Shown here piece by piece: positions 50,879 to 60,745 of a stretch of DNA of 64,000 bases. Where the stretch lies: contig CAMOOO010000001.1 of the NCBI GenBank assembly GCA_946621465.1, positions 1 to 64,000 of the forward strand, given 5' to 3'. Made by a program: the position numbers and the translations under genes. Source of the stretch: an uncultured Clostridia bacterium (GTDB lineage Bacteria; Bacillota; Clostridia; Christensenellales; DTU072). Every line of letters starts with the position of its first letter. Positions within the stretch are counted from its first letter, which is position 1. The notes beneath the pieces were generated by a model. That model was not told the DNA's origin. It did not search any database and worked only from the letters and a program-made list of their open reading frames with translations.

Positions 50879-51634
50879 ATGGATGACCTTGATTATTGTA
50901 TTTCATATTTAAAAAATGCAAATAAAATAACTTCTGAGTTCGACTTGCCCAAAGAGAAGACTCTTCGAGCGCTGATGAATATCACCATGCCGGATGACTT
51001 TTCCGACGAATATTATGCGGCGCAGGACAGGGTTTTGCAACGTATCCTATTAAAAAAGAGAATCGTTTCGGCAGATGAGTTTCCTGTTTTTAAAAATGGC
51101 GTTTCTCTATATCAAGGGGATATAACCTGCATAAAATCGGATGCAATTGTCAATGCGGCTAATGAAAAAATGCTTGGTTGTCTTGCTCCTTTGCATTCCT
51201 GTATTGATAATTCCATTCATTCTTATGCAGGGCTGCAAATGAGAAGGGACCTTTCTATGATAATGAAAAAGCAGGGCTCTTACGAGCCATCCGGGAGAGT
51301 AAAGGTAACTGTCGGATATAACCTGCCGGCGAAATTCGTCTTTCATACCGTCGGGCCGGTCGTTTCGGGATTGCCAACTACAAAGCATGAGATACTACTA
51401 CGTAGTTGCTACAATTCCTGCCTGGAAAAGTCACGGGAAATGAAACTGAAAACTCTTGTTTTTTGCTCCGTTGCTACCGGTGTATACGGCTATCCGATAG
51501 AAAAAGCGTCGAGAGTTGCTTGCTATGCAGTGAAAGATTATTTAGAAAGGAATAAAGGTCTTCACGTTGTTTTCGATGTGTTTTCCGACGAGGACCATGC
51601 CGTCTATAAAAAGGCTATTGAAGAAATATTCTAA
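50879..51634 (+). CDS. zinc-type macrodomain protein (protein-ADP-ribose hydrolase)
   Basis: Start ATG 50879 gives 251 residues; it lies 4 bases after the previous stop and has no clear ribosome site, so coupling is likely. Motifs are 'LYQGDITCIKSDAIVNAANEKMLGCLAPLHSCIDNSIHSYAG' near 80-120, with the Cys/His zinc set characteristic of the Zn-dependent macrodomain group, and 'FHTVGPVVSG' near 157 and 'SVATGVYGYP' near 195. Family members remove ADP-ribose from proteins. In other bacteria they are linked to SirTM and lipoyl-carrier genes; none is seen here. Confidence 0.87.
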   Translation: MDDLDYCISYLKNANKITSEFDLPKEKTLRALMNITMPDDFSDEYYAAQDRVLQRILLKKRIVSADEFPVFKNGVSLYQGDITCIKSDAIVNAANEKMLGCLAPLHSCIDNSIHSYAGLQMRRDLSMIMKKQGSYEPSGRVKVTVGYNLPAKFVFHTVGPVVSGLPTTKHEILLRSCYNSCLEKSREMKLKTLVFCSVATGVYGYPIEKASRVACYAVKDYLERNKGLHVVFDVFSDEDHAVYKKAIEEIF

Positions 51635-51651
51635 ATATAAATTCGTGAAAA

Positions 51652-52347
51652 TTACCGTAAAATGAAGATTCCTTTTTGAGATAAAAGGGCGTTGACGAAA
51701 TCTTTTTCCGTCTCTATTTTCATATCGTCAGGAAAGAGCATTCCGCATCCGAAGTCCTTTTCTTGGTGAAAATCACTCCCGTCAGTCGGGATCAGGTGGT
51801 ATTTTTTAGCGGTATTTTCAGCAACTTCGTTGTTGTTTACGTGCCGGGTGTGACCGTTATACGTTTCCAATAGGTGCATGTAATTAAAGTCGAGCGGAAC
51901 CGTTCCTTCGCGGAATGGATGAGATTGACCGCAAAGCCACCCTTCTTGGTTGCAAATAGTAAAGAATTCTTCTTGCGTATGATAGAGAAGTGAAAGGTTA
52001 TAATCAAGTAATCTTTCCGGTGTGATACCGTAGACAAGTAGCTCGGAATATTCCTCTTTCCCCGGGCGTTTTTCATCCCCGGCTAAACACATCTCCAGGC
52101 CGAGTAAAACGGTGATTTTATATTTAGAACAGTGCTTTTTTAGGGCGTAAAACTCCTTGAGATAGCGGCGAATCCAATTTATTTTTCTGCCTTTGAAATA
52201 GTTCTCGAAATTGGATAAATTAAAGTGGTTGGTTACAACGATCCCGGTATATCCGGCTTGAGCGTAGATCTTCGCGACTTTTCTCGGCGAAACAGCTCCG
52301 CAGACGCTACCTTTTTTCGTGTGTAAATGTGTTTCCCATTTTTGCAT
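51652..52347 (-). CDS. PHP-domain phosphoesterase
   Basis: I chose ATG 52347 because GAGGTGAT lies 4 bases upstream; a longer open frame exists without a site. The 231-residue protein has the PHP metal signature: 'ETHLHTKKGS' at ~5, 'VVTNHFN' near 37, 'LLGLEMCL' near 78, 'SHPFREG' near 139, 'LETYNGH' near 155, and C-terminal 'TDGSDFH' near 185. PHP proteins are phosphoesterases such as histidinol phosphatase; the substrate cannot be named. It is a single gene converging on the macrodomain gene. Confidence 0.83.
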   Translation of the reverse strand: MQKWETHLHTKKGSVCGAVSPRKVAKIYAQAGYTGIVVTNHFNLSNFENYFKGRKINWIRRYLKEFYALKKHCSKYKITVLLGLEMCLAGDEKRPGKEEYSELLVYGITPERLLDYNLSLLYHTQEEFFTICNQEGWLCGQSHPFREGTVPLDFNYMHLLETYNGHTRHVNNNEVAENTAKKYHLIPTDGSDFHQEKDFGCGMLFPDDMKIETEKDFVNALLSQKGIFILR

Positions 52348-52415
52348 ACCGATCACCTCGAAAAAAGTATACAACTTTTATAAAAAAAAGGAAAGAAAAC
52401 AAATGAAGAAATTAC

Positions 52416-52444
52416 TTGAAGAAGAGACAAATTTCTGTTATTAT
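52416..52444 (+). promoter_or_regulatory. probable promoter of the dGTPase gene
   Basis: TTGAAG at 52416-52421, a 17-bp spacer, TATTAT at 52439-52444. Both boxes depart slightly from consensus. Confidence 0.5.
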
Positions 52445-52473
52445 AAATATAGAGAATATTATCGGAGGGTCGC

Positions 52474-53448
52474 ATGAAAGAACATCAGTTGCAATACGAA
52501 CGAACTTTTCTCAGCCCCTATGCGCAAAAGAGCGAAGACACGAAAGGAAGGGTCAGAGAAATCGAACCCTGTCCCATTCGTACGGAATATCAGCGCGATC
52601 GCGACCGTATCATCCACAGCCGCGCTTTCCGCCGTCTGAAACATAAAACGCAAGTCTTTCTTCGCCCTACGGACGATCACTTCAGAACGCGTCTTACGCA
52701 TACGCTCGAAGTTACGCAGATCGCAAGAACGATCGCTCGCGCCCTTTTATTAAACGAAGACCTGACGGAAGCGATTGGTCTTGGACACGATCTTGGTCAT
52801 ACTCCGTTCGGGCATGCAGGCGAACGGGTCCTTAATGCGCTCACTGGACACTTCTATCATAATGAACAAAGTTTACGCGTGGTGGACGTGCTTGAAGAGG
52901 ACGGACTCGGATTGAACCTGACTTGGGAAGTCAGAGACGGAATTTTGCAACATAAAAGCAGCGGTAAGCCTTGTACTTTAGAGGGCAAAGTGGTCTCTTA
53001 TGCCGACCGCATCGCCTACATTAACCATGATATTGACGACGCAGTGCGCGCCGGTGTTTTGACGGAAGATGAGATCCCGGCTGATTGCAGAGAGTATCTT
53101 GGCAGAACCAAAGGGGAGAGGATCAATACCCTCGTTCTCGATATTATTCAGAATAGCTTTGAAAAGCCTTGCGTCTCTTTGACCGATAAAGGCGATTACT
53201 ATATGAATAAGCTACGCGATTTCATGTTTGAAAGAGTGTACTTTACCCAGGCGGGAGAGGATTCGCTGAAAAAAGCCGACCGTATGCTCTCCATGCTTTA
53301 TAAATACTATATCGCCCACCCGGACGAATTGCCTCCGTCCGGCGTCGAGGGAGAAACGTCCGTCCTTGTCTGCGACTACCTTGCGGGTATGACCGACAAC
53401 TATGCTATCAACAAAGCAAGATATCTTTTCTTGCCCGAATATAACTGA
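52474..53448 (+). CDS. dgt: deoxyguanosinetriphosphate triphosphohydrolase-like protein
   Basis: The 324-residue HD-domain enzyme hydrolyses dNTPs, classically dGTP to deoxyguanosine and triphosphate. It shows 'RDRIIHSRAFRRLKHKTQVF' near 42, the HD ligands in 'TRLTHTLEVTQIARTIARAL' near 70, and 'AIGLGHDLGHTPFGHAGE' near 100, plus 'SYADRIAYINHDIDDA' near 170 (last Asp). GGAGG is 8 bases before ATG. Its stop is 13 bases before the helicase start, so the two probably share an operon. Confidence 0.9.
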   Translation: MKEHQLQYERTFLSPYAQKSEDTKGRVREIEPCPIRTEYQRDRDRIIHSRAFRRLKHKTQVFLRPTDDHFRTRLTHTLEVTQIARTIARALLLNEDLTEAIGLGHDLGHTPFGHAGERVLNALTGHFYHNEQSLRVVDVLEEDGLGLNLTWEVRDGILQHKSSGKPCTLEGKVVSYADRIAYINHDIDDAVRAGVLTEDEIPADCREYLGRTKGERINTLVLDIIQNSFEKPCVSLTDKGDYYMNKLRDFMFERVYFTQAGEDSLKKADRMLSMLYKYYIAHPDELPPSGVEGETSVLVCDYLAGMTDNYAINKARYLFLPEYN

Positions 53449-53461
53449 TATACGAGGAATC

Positions 53462-55816
53462 ATGATAGATTTAACTCAATTGAACGAACGGCAAAAGGCC
53501 GCCGTATTGGAAACGGAAGGGCCAGTTTTGGTCTTTGCCGGCGCCGGAAGCGGTAAAACGCGCGTACTAACTTACAGAATCGCCCACTTAATCGGCGATA
53601 TGAACGTCAACCCGTGGAATATTTTGGCGATTACTTTTACGAATAAAGCAACCAACCAAATGAAAGAAAGGTTATCGACCATGCTTGGAGAAAACGACGT
53701 ATGGATCTCAACATTCCACTCCCTTTGTGTAAAAATCCTTTATCGCTTTTCCGAAAAAATAGGCTATACCCCGGGTTTCAGTATTTACGATGAATCGGCA
53801 AGCACCAGGCTTCTTAACCGCGTACTACGCGAAAAACATCTGGAAGAAGATAAAGATAAAAGTAAATATGCCTACCATATCGGACTTGCTAAAAATGCCG
53901 GATTGTCTCCGGATGCCTACTTTAATCAAATAAGGTCTATCGAAAAAGATGCCATGACTATTTCCGAAGTATACGAACGTTACGACGAGTATCTGAAAGA
54001 AAATAACGCCATGGACTTTGACGATTTGCTTATGAAATGTAAGGAACTATTAAGCGATCATCCCGACGTCAGAGAATACTATTCATCTAAATTCCGCTAC
54101 ATCCACGTTGATGAATTTCAGGACACAAACGGAATCCAGTTTGAGATACTGAAAATGCTCGGCGAAAAATGGAACAACGTCTTCGTCGTCGGCGACGACG
54201 ATCAAAGTATCTATGGCTGGCGCGGAGCGGATATACGTAACATCCTTGATTTCAATAAATATTATCCCAATGCAAAAGTTTTTAAATTAGAACAAAACTA
54301 TCGTTCCACCCAAGCAATACTTGATTGCGCCAATAGATTGATTAAGAATAACAACGCCAGAAGCGGCAAATCGCTCTTTACCGACGGAGACGTCGGACAG
54401 GCGGTGGAATTTAATTTATATGCCTCCGACTACGAAGAGGTCGACAGTGTAATTGGCAAAATATCCAGCCTTAAACGTGGCAAGGGATACAAAAATAACG
54501 ATTTTGCGATTCTTGTGCGCAACAACTCGCTGACACGTTTGTTTGAAACAAATTTCAGTAAAATGGGTATAAAGTACCGCGTGTTCGGTGGCTATAAGTT
54601 CTTTGACAGAAAAGAAATATTGGACGTTCTTGCTTACCTTCGTATTCTAGTTAACCCGTACGACGGAGAGGCGATCATGAGGGTTATTAATATGCCTAAA
54701 CGGGGTATCGGTGACACCACCGTAGAGCAGGTGTCCGAGTATGCGGCGCAAAAGGGTATTTCGCTTTTCGATGCAATTACAGAGATAGATAACCTGCCGT
54801 TTAGTGGCGGCGTCAAACAAAAGATCAAACAATTCCGCGACCTTATCTTTGATCTCAAATTTGCGCAGAATTCCATGGATCTTTCCGAGTTCTGTCAATA
54901 TTTGGTTAAGAAGGTTGATTTTGAAAACTACTACCGATCCACAGGCAAGGAAGAAGATGAGAATCGCTGGGCGAATATCGAAGAATTTTTAACCTATGTT
55001 GAAGAAAACTATTCTGAAGAGGACAAGCTGGAAGAGTTTTTGCATACCGTTCAGCTCAATACCGATAGGGAAGAGGAGGAGGATGATAAAGACCGTGTGA
55101 CTATTGCGACAATGCACGCTGTTAAGGGATTGGAGTTCCCCGTTGTCTTTATTGTCGCGTGTGAGGATGGAATCATTCCTTCGTCGCAAAGTTTACGCGA
55201 AGCAAACGGCGTTGACGAGGAACGACGCGTTATGTACGTCGCCGTAACTCGCGCGCAAGAATTATTATTTATATCCGCCGTAAAAGGATTCCGCAGAAAG
55301 TATAACAGGAATGAATCGGCCATGCCGTCGAGATTTATGAGCGAAGCAAAAGGAACTCCAGTTGTTCCGCCAAAGGATAATCCCTGGCAAAGACCCGGCT
55401 TTGAAAGGTACGTTTCTTATCGGCAGTATGATGAGGAATATGAAAGCAATATTCCTAAATATCCGTATCCAATGCAACAAAAATCAGGCGGTTATTCCTA
55501 TGGTCAGCATGGATACTCTACATCTGCACGTTCGTCAAATACCGGATATTCGTATCCTACGCAACAGAATAGTATAGGATATGGTCAAAAACCACAAATT
55601 CAAGTAACTTCCGCCGCCTCTGCGTCAACTTCGGGAGCGAATAAAAAAGATTTATCTCTTTACCATGCCGGCGTAAAGGTACGGCATAAAAAGTTTGGTC
55701 TCGGGACGGTACTTATTGTGGAAGGAACAGGCAACTCCGCAACGGTCACCGTTGCCTTTAAGGATCTCGGCATTAAGAAATTTGCCCTTGCCGTTGCTCC
55801 GCTTGAGATTGTATAG
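53462..55816 (+). CDS. pcrA: PcrA/UvrD-type ATP-dependent DNA helicase
   Basis: Start ATG 53462 is the first one with the family N-terminus ('LTQLNERQKAAV') and follows ACGAGGAA. The 784-residue SF1 helicase has Q motif, Walker A 'AGAGSGKTR' near 31, motif II 'HVDEFQDTN' near 218, 'VVGDDDQSIYGWRGAD', 'EQNYRST', and 'ATMHAVKGLEFPVVF' near 555. A Tyr/Gly/Ser-rich linker (~residues 650-725) precedes the C-terminal Tudor-like segment ('KVRHKKFGLGTVL') used by PcrA to bind RNA polymerase. It acts in repair and replication-transcription conflict. ligA follows 7 bases later. Confidence 0.93.
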   Translation: MIDLTQLNERQKAAVLETEGPVLVFAGAGSGKTRVLTYRIAHLIGDMNVNPWNILAITFTNKATNQMKERLSTMLGENDVWISTFHSLCVKILYRFSEKIGYTPGFSIYDESASTRLLNRVLREKHLEEDKDKSKYAYHIGLAKNAGLSPDAYFNQIRSIEKDAMTISEVYERYDEYLKENNAMDFDDLLMKCKELLSDHPDVREYYSSKFRYIHVDEFQDTNGIQFEILKMLGEKWNNVFVVGDDDQSIYGWRGADIRNILDFNKYYPNAKVFKLEQNYRSTQAILDCANRLIKNNNARSGKSLFTDGDVGQAVEFNLYASDYEEVDSVIGKISSLKRGKGYKNNDFAILVRNNSLTRLFETNFSKMGIKYRVFGGYKFFDRKEILDVLAYLRILVNPYDGEAIMRVINMPKRGIGDTTVEQVSEYAAQKGISLFDAITEIDNLPFSGGVKQKIKQFRDLIFDLKFAQNSMDLSEFCQYLVKKVDFENYYRSTGKEEDENRWANIEEFLTYVEENYSEEDKLEEFLHTVQLNTDREEEEDDKDRVTIATMHAVKGLEFPVVFIVACEDGIIPSSQSLREANGVDEERRVMYVAVTRAQELLFISAVKGFRRKYNRNESAMPSRFMSEAKGTPVVPPKDNPWQRPGFERYVSYRQYDEEYESNIPKYPYPMQQKSGGYSYGQHGYSTSARSSNTGYSYPTQQNSIGYGQKPQIQVTSAASASTSGANKKDLSLYHAGVKVRHKKFGLGTVLIVEGTGNSATVTVAFKDLGIKKFALAVAPLEIV

Positions 55817-55820
55817 GTGA

Positions 55821-57767
<1,947 letters not shown>

Positions 57768-57784
57768 TATTTACTTAAAATTAT

Positions 57785-57813
57785 TTGTCAAAATTAAACG
57801 ACTGTGCTATAAT
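57785..57813 (+). promoter_or_regulatory. promoter of the yicC-gmk-rpoZ operon
   Basis: TTGTCA at 57785-57790, a 17-bp spacer, TATAAT at 57808-57813; the start codon is ~33 bases downstream behind GAGGTAGAT. Confidence 0.75.
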
Positions 57814-57846
57814 TTATCAAAATCAATTCGTTGAGGTAGATGGATT

Positions 57847-58719
57847 ATGAATAGCATGACCGGTTACGGCAGAGGAATTGCTGAGAGAGATGGACGAAAA
57901 GTAACGGTGGAACTTCGTTCCGTTAATCACCGTTTTGCCGACTATTCCATGAAATTGCCACGGTTTCTTTCCGCTTGCGAAGACGTCGTTCGCAAGGTTT
58001 GTTCGGAGTATATTATTCGCGGACACGTCGACGTTTTTTTACTCTATGAAAATAACAGAGAGGACAAGGCTACCGCTTCGGTCGATATTGCCATCGCCGA
58101 GCAATATAAGCGTATCGCCGAAAATCTGGAGTCGATCGGTTTTACCAACGACCTTACCGCTTCTCGCGTTATGAAGTTGCCCGACGTTATCGACGTAAAA
58201 GAAACGGAGGAAAACATGGAAGAGATTTTTTCCCTTACGGCGGAGGCTACGACCGAGGCGTGCAAACAACTCGTTGTCATGCGTGAAACGGAAGGCAAAA
58301 AGTTAAAAGCCGATCTTTTAACCAAGCTGGCCAATTTAGAGGAGATGGTTTCTTTTATCGAGACAAGGGCGCCCGAGGTAGTTACGACCTATGCGGAAAA
58401 ACTTAAAAAACGCCTGACCGATTATTTAGACGGTATCGAGATCGACCAAAGTAAATTCCTATCCGAGGTCTGCCTTTATACGGACAGAGTGGCAATCGAT
58501 GAAGAGATCACTCGTTTAAAGACCCATTTCCAACACTGCAAAGAAATTTTCGAGATGGACGGTTCTATCGGAAAGACCCTCGACTTTACCGTACAGGAAA
58601 TGAACAGGGAGATCAACACCACCGGCAGTAAATGCAGTGATATGCAGATCACCGAAAAAGTCATCGCAGCCAAGAACGAATTGGAAAAATTCAGAGAGCA
58701 GGTGCAAAACATAGAATGA
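57847..58719 (+). CDS. YicC-family endoribonuclease
   Basis: The 290-residue protein has the family N-terminus 'NSMTGYGRG' and 'VELRSVNHRFADYSMKLPR' near 22, and the DUF1732-type C-terminus 'EITRLKTHFQHC' and 'MNREINTTGSKCSD' near 255-275. YicC proteins cleave RNA and are linked to small-RNA decay. It is the first gene of the conserved Bacillota order yicC-gmk-rpoZ-coaBC-priA-def-fmt. Its stop overlaps the gmk start (ATGA). Confidence 0.9.
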   Translation: MNSMTGYGRGIAERDGRKVTVELRSVNHRFADYSMKLPRFLSACEDVVRKVCSEYIIRGHVDVFLLYENNREDKATASVDIAIAEQYKRIAENLESIGFTNDLTASRVMKLPDVIDVKETEENMEEIFSLTAEATTEACKQLVVMRETEGKKLKADLLTKLANLEEMVSFIETRAPEVVTTYAEKLKKRLTDYLDGIEIDQSKFLSEVCLYTDRVAIDEEITRLKTHFQHCKEIFEMDGSIGKTLDFTVQEMNREINTTGSKCSDMQITEKVIAAKNELEKFREQVQNIE

Positions 58720-59339
58720 GAAAAGGTATTGTTTTTGTTATTTCCGGTCCCAGCGGAGCCGGAAAAGGAACGGTTGCAAAAGGTATGCTGGATACCCTCG
58801 ATAACATCCGATTCAGCGTTTCGGCAACCAACCGCGCCCCGAGACCGGGCGAAACGGATGGGGTCAGTTATTACTTCGTTTCCAACGAACGTTTTGACGA
58901 GATGATCCGTAATGATGAATTTTTGGAGTACGTCGATAAATACACCAACAAATACGGCACTCCGAAATCGTCTGTTGAAGGCTTGATCGAGCAAGGAATA
59001 GACGTTATTTTGGACGTGGAAACCATTGGCGCGGAAAATATCAAGAAAGCCATTCCCGAGTCGGTCAGCATCTTTATTCTGCCGCCTTCGTTGGAAATTC
59101 TGAAACAGCGTCTCATTGCGCGCGGCACGGAATCGAAAGAACTTGTCGAGATCCGTTTTTCTCAGGCGTGCGAGGAGATAAATTGCGCCTATGAATACGA
59201 TTACGTCGTTGTTAACGACGACAAAGAAAAATGTCTGCGAACGGTTGCCTCTATCATAGAGGCGGAACGCCGGAAAGGCTCCAGAAACGCAGATTTACCG
59301 AAACAGGTCCTGAATAACGAAATTGTAGAAAATAAATAA
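58716..59339 (+). CDS. gmk: guanylate kinase
   Basis: The 207-residue kinase phosphorylates GMP to GDP. Walker A 'SGPSGAGKGTV' at 9-19, the GMP site 'SATNRAPRPGETDGVSYYFVS' near 35-55 and 'LILDVE'-type 'VILDVETIGA' near 98 are intact. The C-terminus (~residues 190-207) is Lys/Asn-rich and slightly long. Start ATG overlaps the yicC stop. Confidence 0.95.
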   Translation: MRKGIVFVISGPSGAGKGTVAKGMLDTLDNIRFSVSATNRAPRPGETDGVSYYFVSNERFDEMIRNDEFLEYVDKYTNKYGTPKSSVEGLIEQGIDVILDVETIGAENIKKAIPESVSIFILPPSLEILKQRLIARGTESKELVEIRFSQACEEINCAYEYDYVVVNDDKEKCLRTVASIIEAERRKGSRNADLPKQVLNNEIVENK

Positions 59340-59368
59340 CAAAAAAATCAAAAAGGAGATTTTTTACT

Positions 59369-59566
59369 ATGATGATTGATCCACCCATCGATAAGTTGAT
59401 CGAAAAGACCCCGGGCAGATACGCCCTTGTTTGCGGATTGGCTAAGAGAGCAAAAGAGCTTAACGCTACCGAAAATCCCGATACGGATGAAAACGGTGAA
59501 AAGCCGCTCAGCCGTGCCGCTCGTGAAATATACGAAGGCAAAATCGTTCTTCACATCGACAACTAA
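59369..59566 (+). CDS. rpoZ: RNA polymerase omega subunit
   Basis: The 65-residue subunit matches omega: 'PPIDKLIEKTPGRYALVCGLAKRAKEL' at residues 5-31 and 'PLSRAAREIYEGKI' near 46. It assists beta' folding and RNAP assembly. It is at the short end for omega. AAGGAG lies 10 bases upstream. The coaBC GTG follows 3 bases after its stop. Confidence 0.93.
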   Translation: MMIDPPIDKLIEKTPGRYALVCGLAKRAKELNATENPDTDENGEKPLSRAAREIYEGKIVLHIDN

Positions 59567-59569
59567 AAA

Positions 59570-60745
59570 GTGAATAAGAACGTTGTCGTCGGTGTTACCG
59601 GCGGAATTGCCGTCTACAAAACGTGCGAACTTGTTTCTCGTCTGGTAAAGGCAGGATATGGCGTTAAGGTCGTCATGACCGAACACGCCAAAGAATTCGT
59701 CACGCCCCTTACCTTTGAGACCCTCTCGAAAAATGCCGTTATTTGCGATATGTTCGCGCCGAAACCTCATTTCGAGGTGGAACATATCTCGTTGGCAAAA
59801 TGGGCAGGGGCGTACGTCATTGCTCCGGCAACGGCAAACGTGATAGCAAAGATCGCCGGCGGCGTAGCCGACGATATGCTGACCACTTCTTTTATGGCGA
59901 CCGAGGCCGTTCGTATCGTTTGCCCTGCGATGAATACGCAGATGTACCGTGACGAAGCGACGCAGAAGAATCTTCAAACGTTAAAAGACCACGGCGTCCG
60001 CATTTTGGAACCGGGCGTAGGCAGACTCGCTTGCGGAGACGTAGGCGTGGGCAGAATGGAAGAACCGGAAGAGATTTTCCGCTACGTCGACGAAGTTTTG
60101 ACCCCCAATCCCGATTTCCGCGGTAAACGTGTGCTTGTCACTGCCGGCGGAACGGAAGAGGACATCGACGGAGTCAGATTTATCGGTAATCGTTCTTCGG
60201 GTAAAATGGGCGTTGCCATTGCGGAAGCGGTCATGGAAAGGGGGGGCGAAGTTACCTTTGTCTACGGAAAAATTTCCGTTCCCTTGCCGAAAGGAGTAAA
60301 AGCCGTCCACGTTGTTTCCACGCAGGATATGTACGATGCCGTTTTAAAAGAAATGGAAGACTGCGACGTTATTATAAAAAGCGCCGCTCCTGCCGATTAC
60401 CGCGTAAAGGAAAAGTTTACTTCCAAAATTAAAAGCGACACGCTGACTCTTGAACTTGTAAAAAATCCCGACATAGCAAAAGCCGTCGGAGAAAAGAAGG
60501 GCAACCGAATTCTTGTCGCTTTTGCCGCCGAAACGGACAATTTACTTTTGAACGCGCAGCAAAAACTATTTAAAAAGAATGCCGATATCGTGGTAGCAAA
60601 CGACGTGACGGAACCGGGAGCCGGCTTTAACAGCGATACCAATATCGCTACGCTCCTGTACGCAGACGGCAGAATGGAATGCCTGCCAATGATGGACAAA
60701 AGGGAGTTGGCCGACGTTATTTTAGATGCCGTAAAAAGTGTATGA
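59570..60745 (+). CDS. coaBC: bifunctional phosphopantothenoylcysteine decarboxylase / phosphopantothenate-cysteine ligase
   Basis: The 391-residue protein carries two steps of CoA synthesis. CoaC part (1-185): flavin site 'GVTGGIAVYKTCELVSRL' and 'CPAMNTQMY' near 125. CoaB part (190-391): 'VLVTAGGTEEDIDGVRFIGNRSSGKMGVAIAEA' near 197. The start is GTG 59570, chosen because it gives the family N-terminus and follows the rpoZ stop by 3 bases; no Shine-Dalgarno is clear, so coupling is likely. The pathway supplies the phosphopantetheine used by the NRPS carriers. Confidence 0.92.
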   Translation: MNKNVVVGVTGGIAVYKTCELVSRLVKAGYGVKVVMTEHAKEFVTPLTFETLSKNAVICDMFAPKPHFEVEHISLAKWAGAYVIAPATANVIAKIAGGVADDMLTTSFMATEAVRIVCPAMNTQMYRDEATQKNLQTLKDHGVRILEPGVGRLACGDVGVGRMEEPEEIFRYVDEVLTPNPDFRGKRVLVTAGGTEEDIDGVRFIGNRSSGKMGVAIAEAVMERGGEVTFVYGKISVPLPKGVKAVHVVSTQDMYDAVLKEMEDCDVIIKSAAPADYRVKEKFTSKIKSDTLTLELVKNPDIAKAVGEKKGNRILVAFAAETDNLLLNAQQKLFKKNADIVVANDVTEPGAGFNSDTNIATLLYADGRMECLPMMDKRELADVILDAVKSV

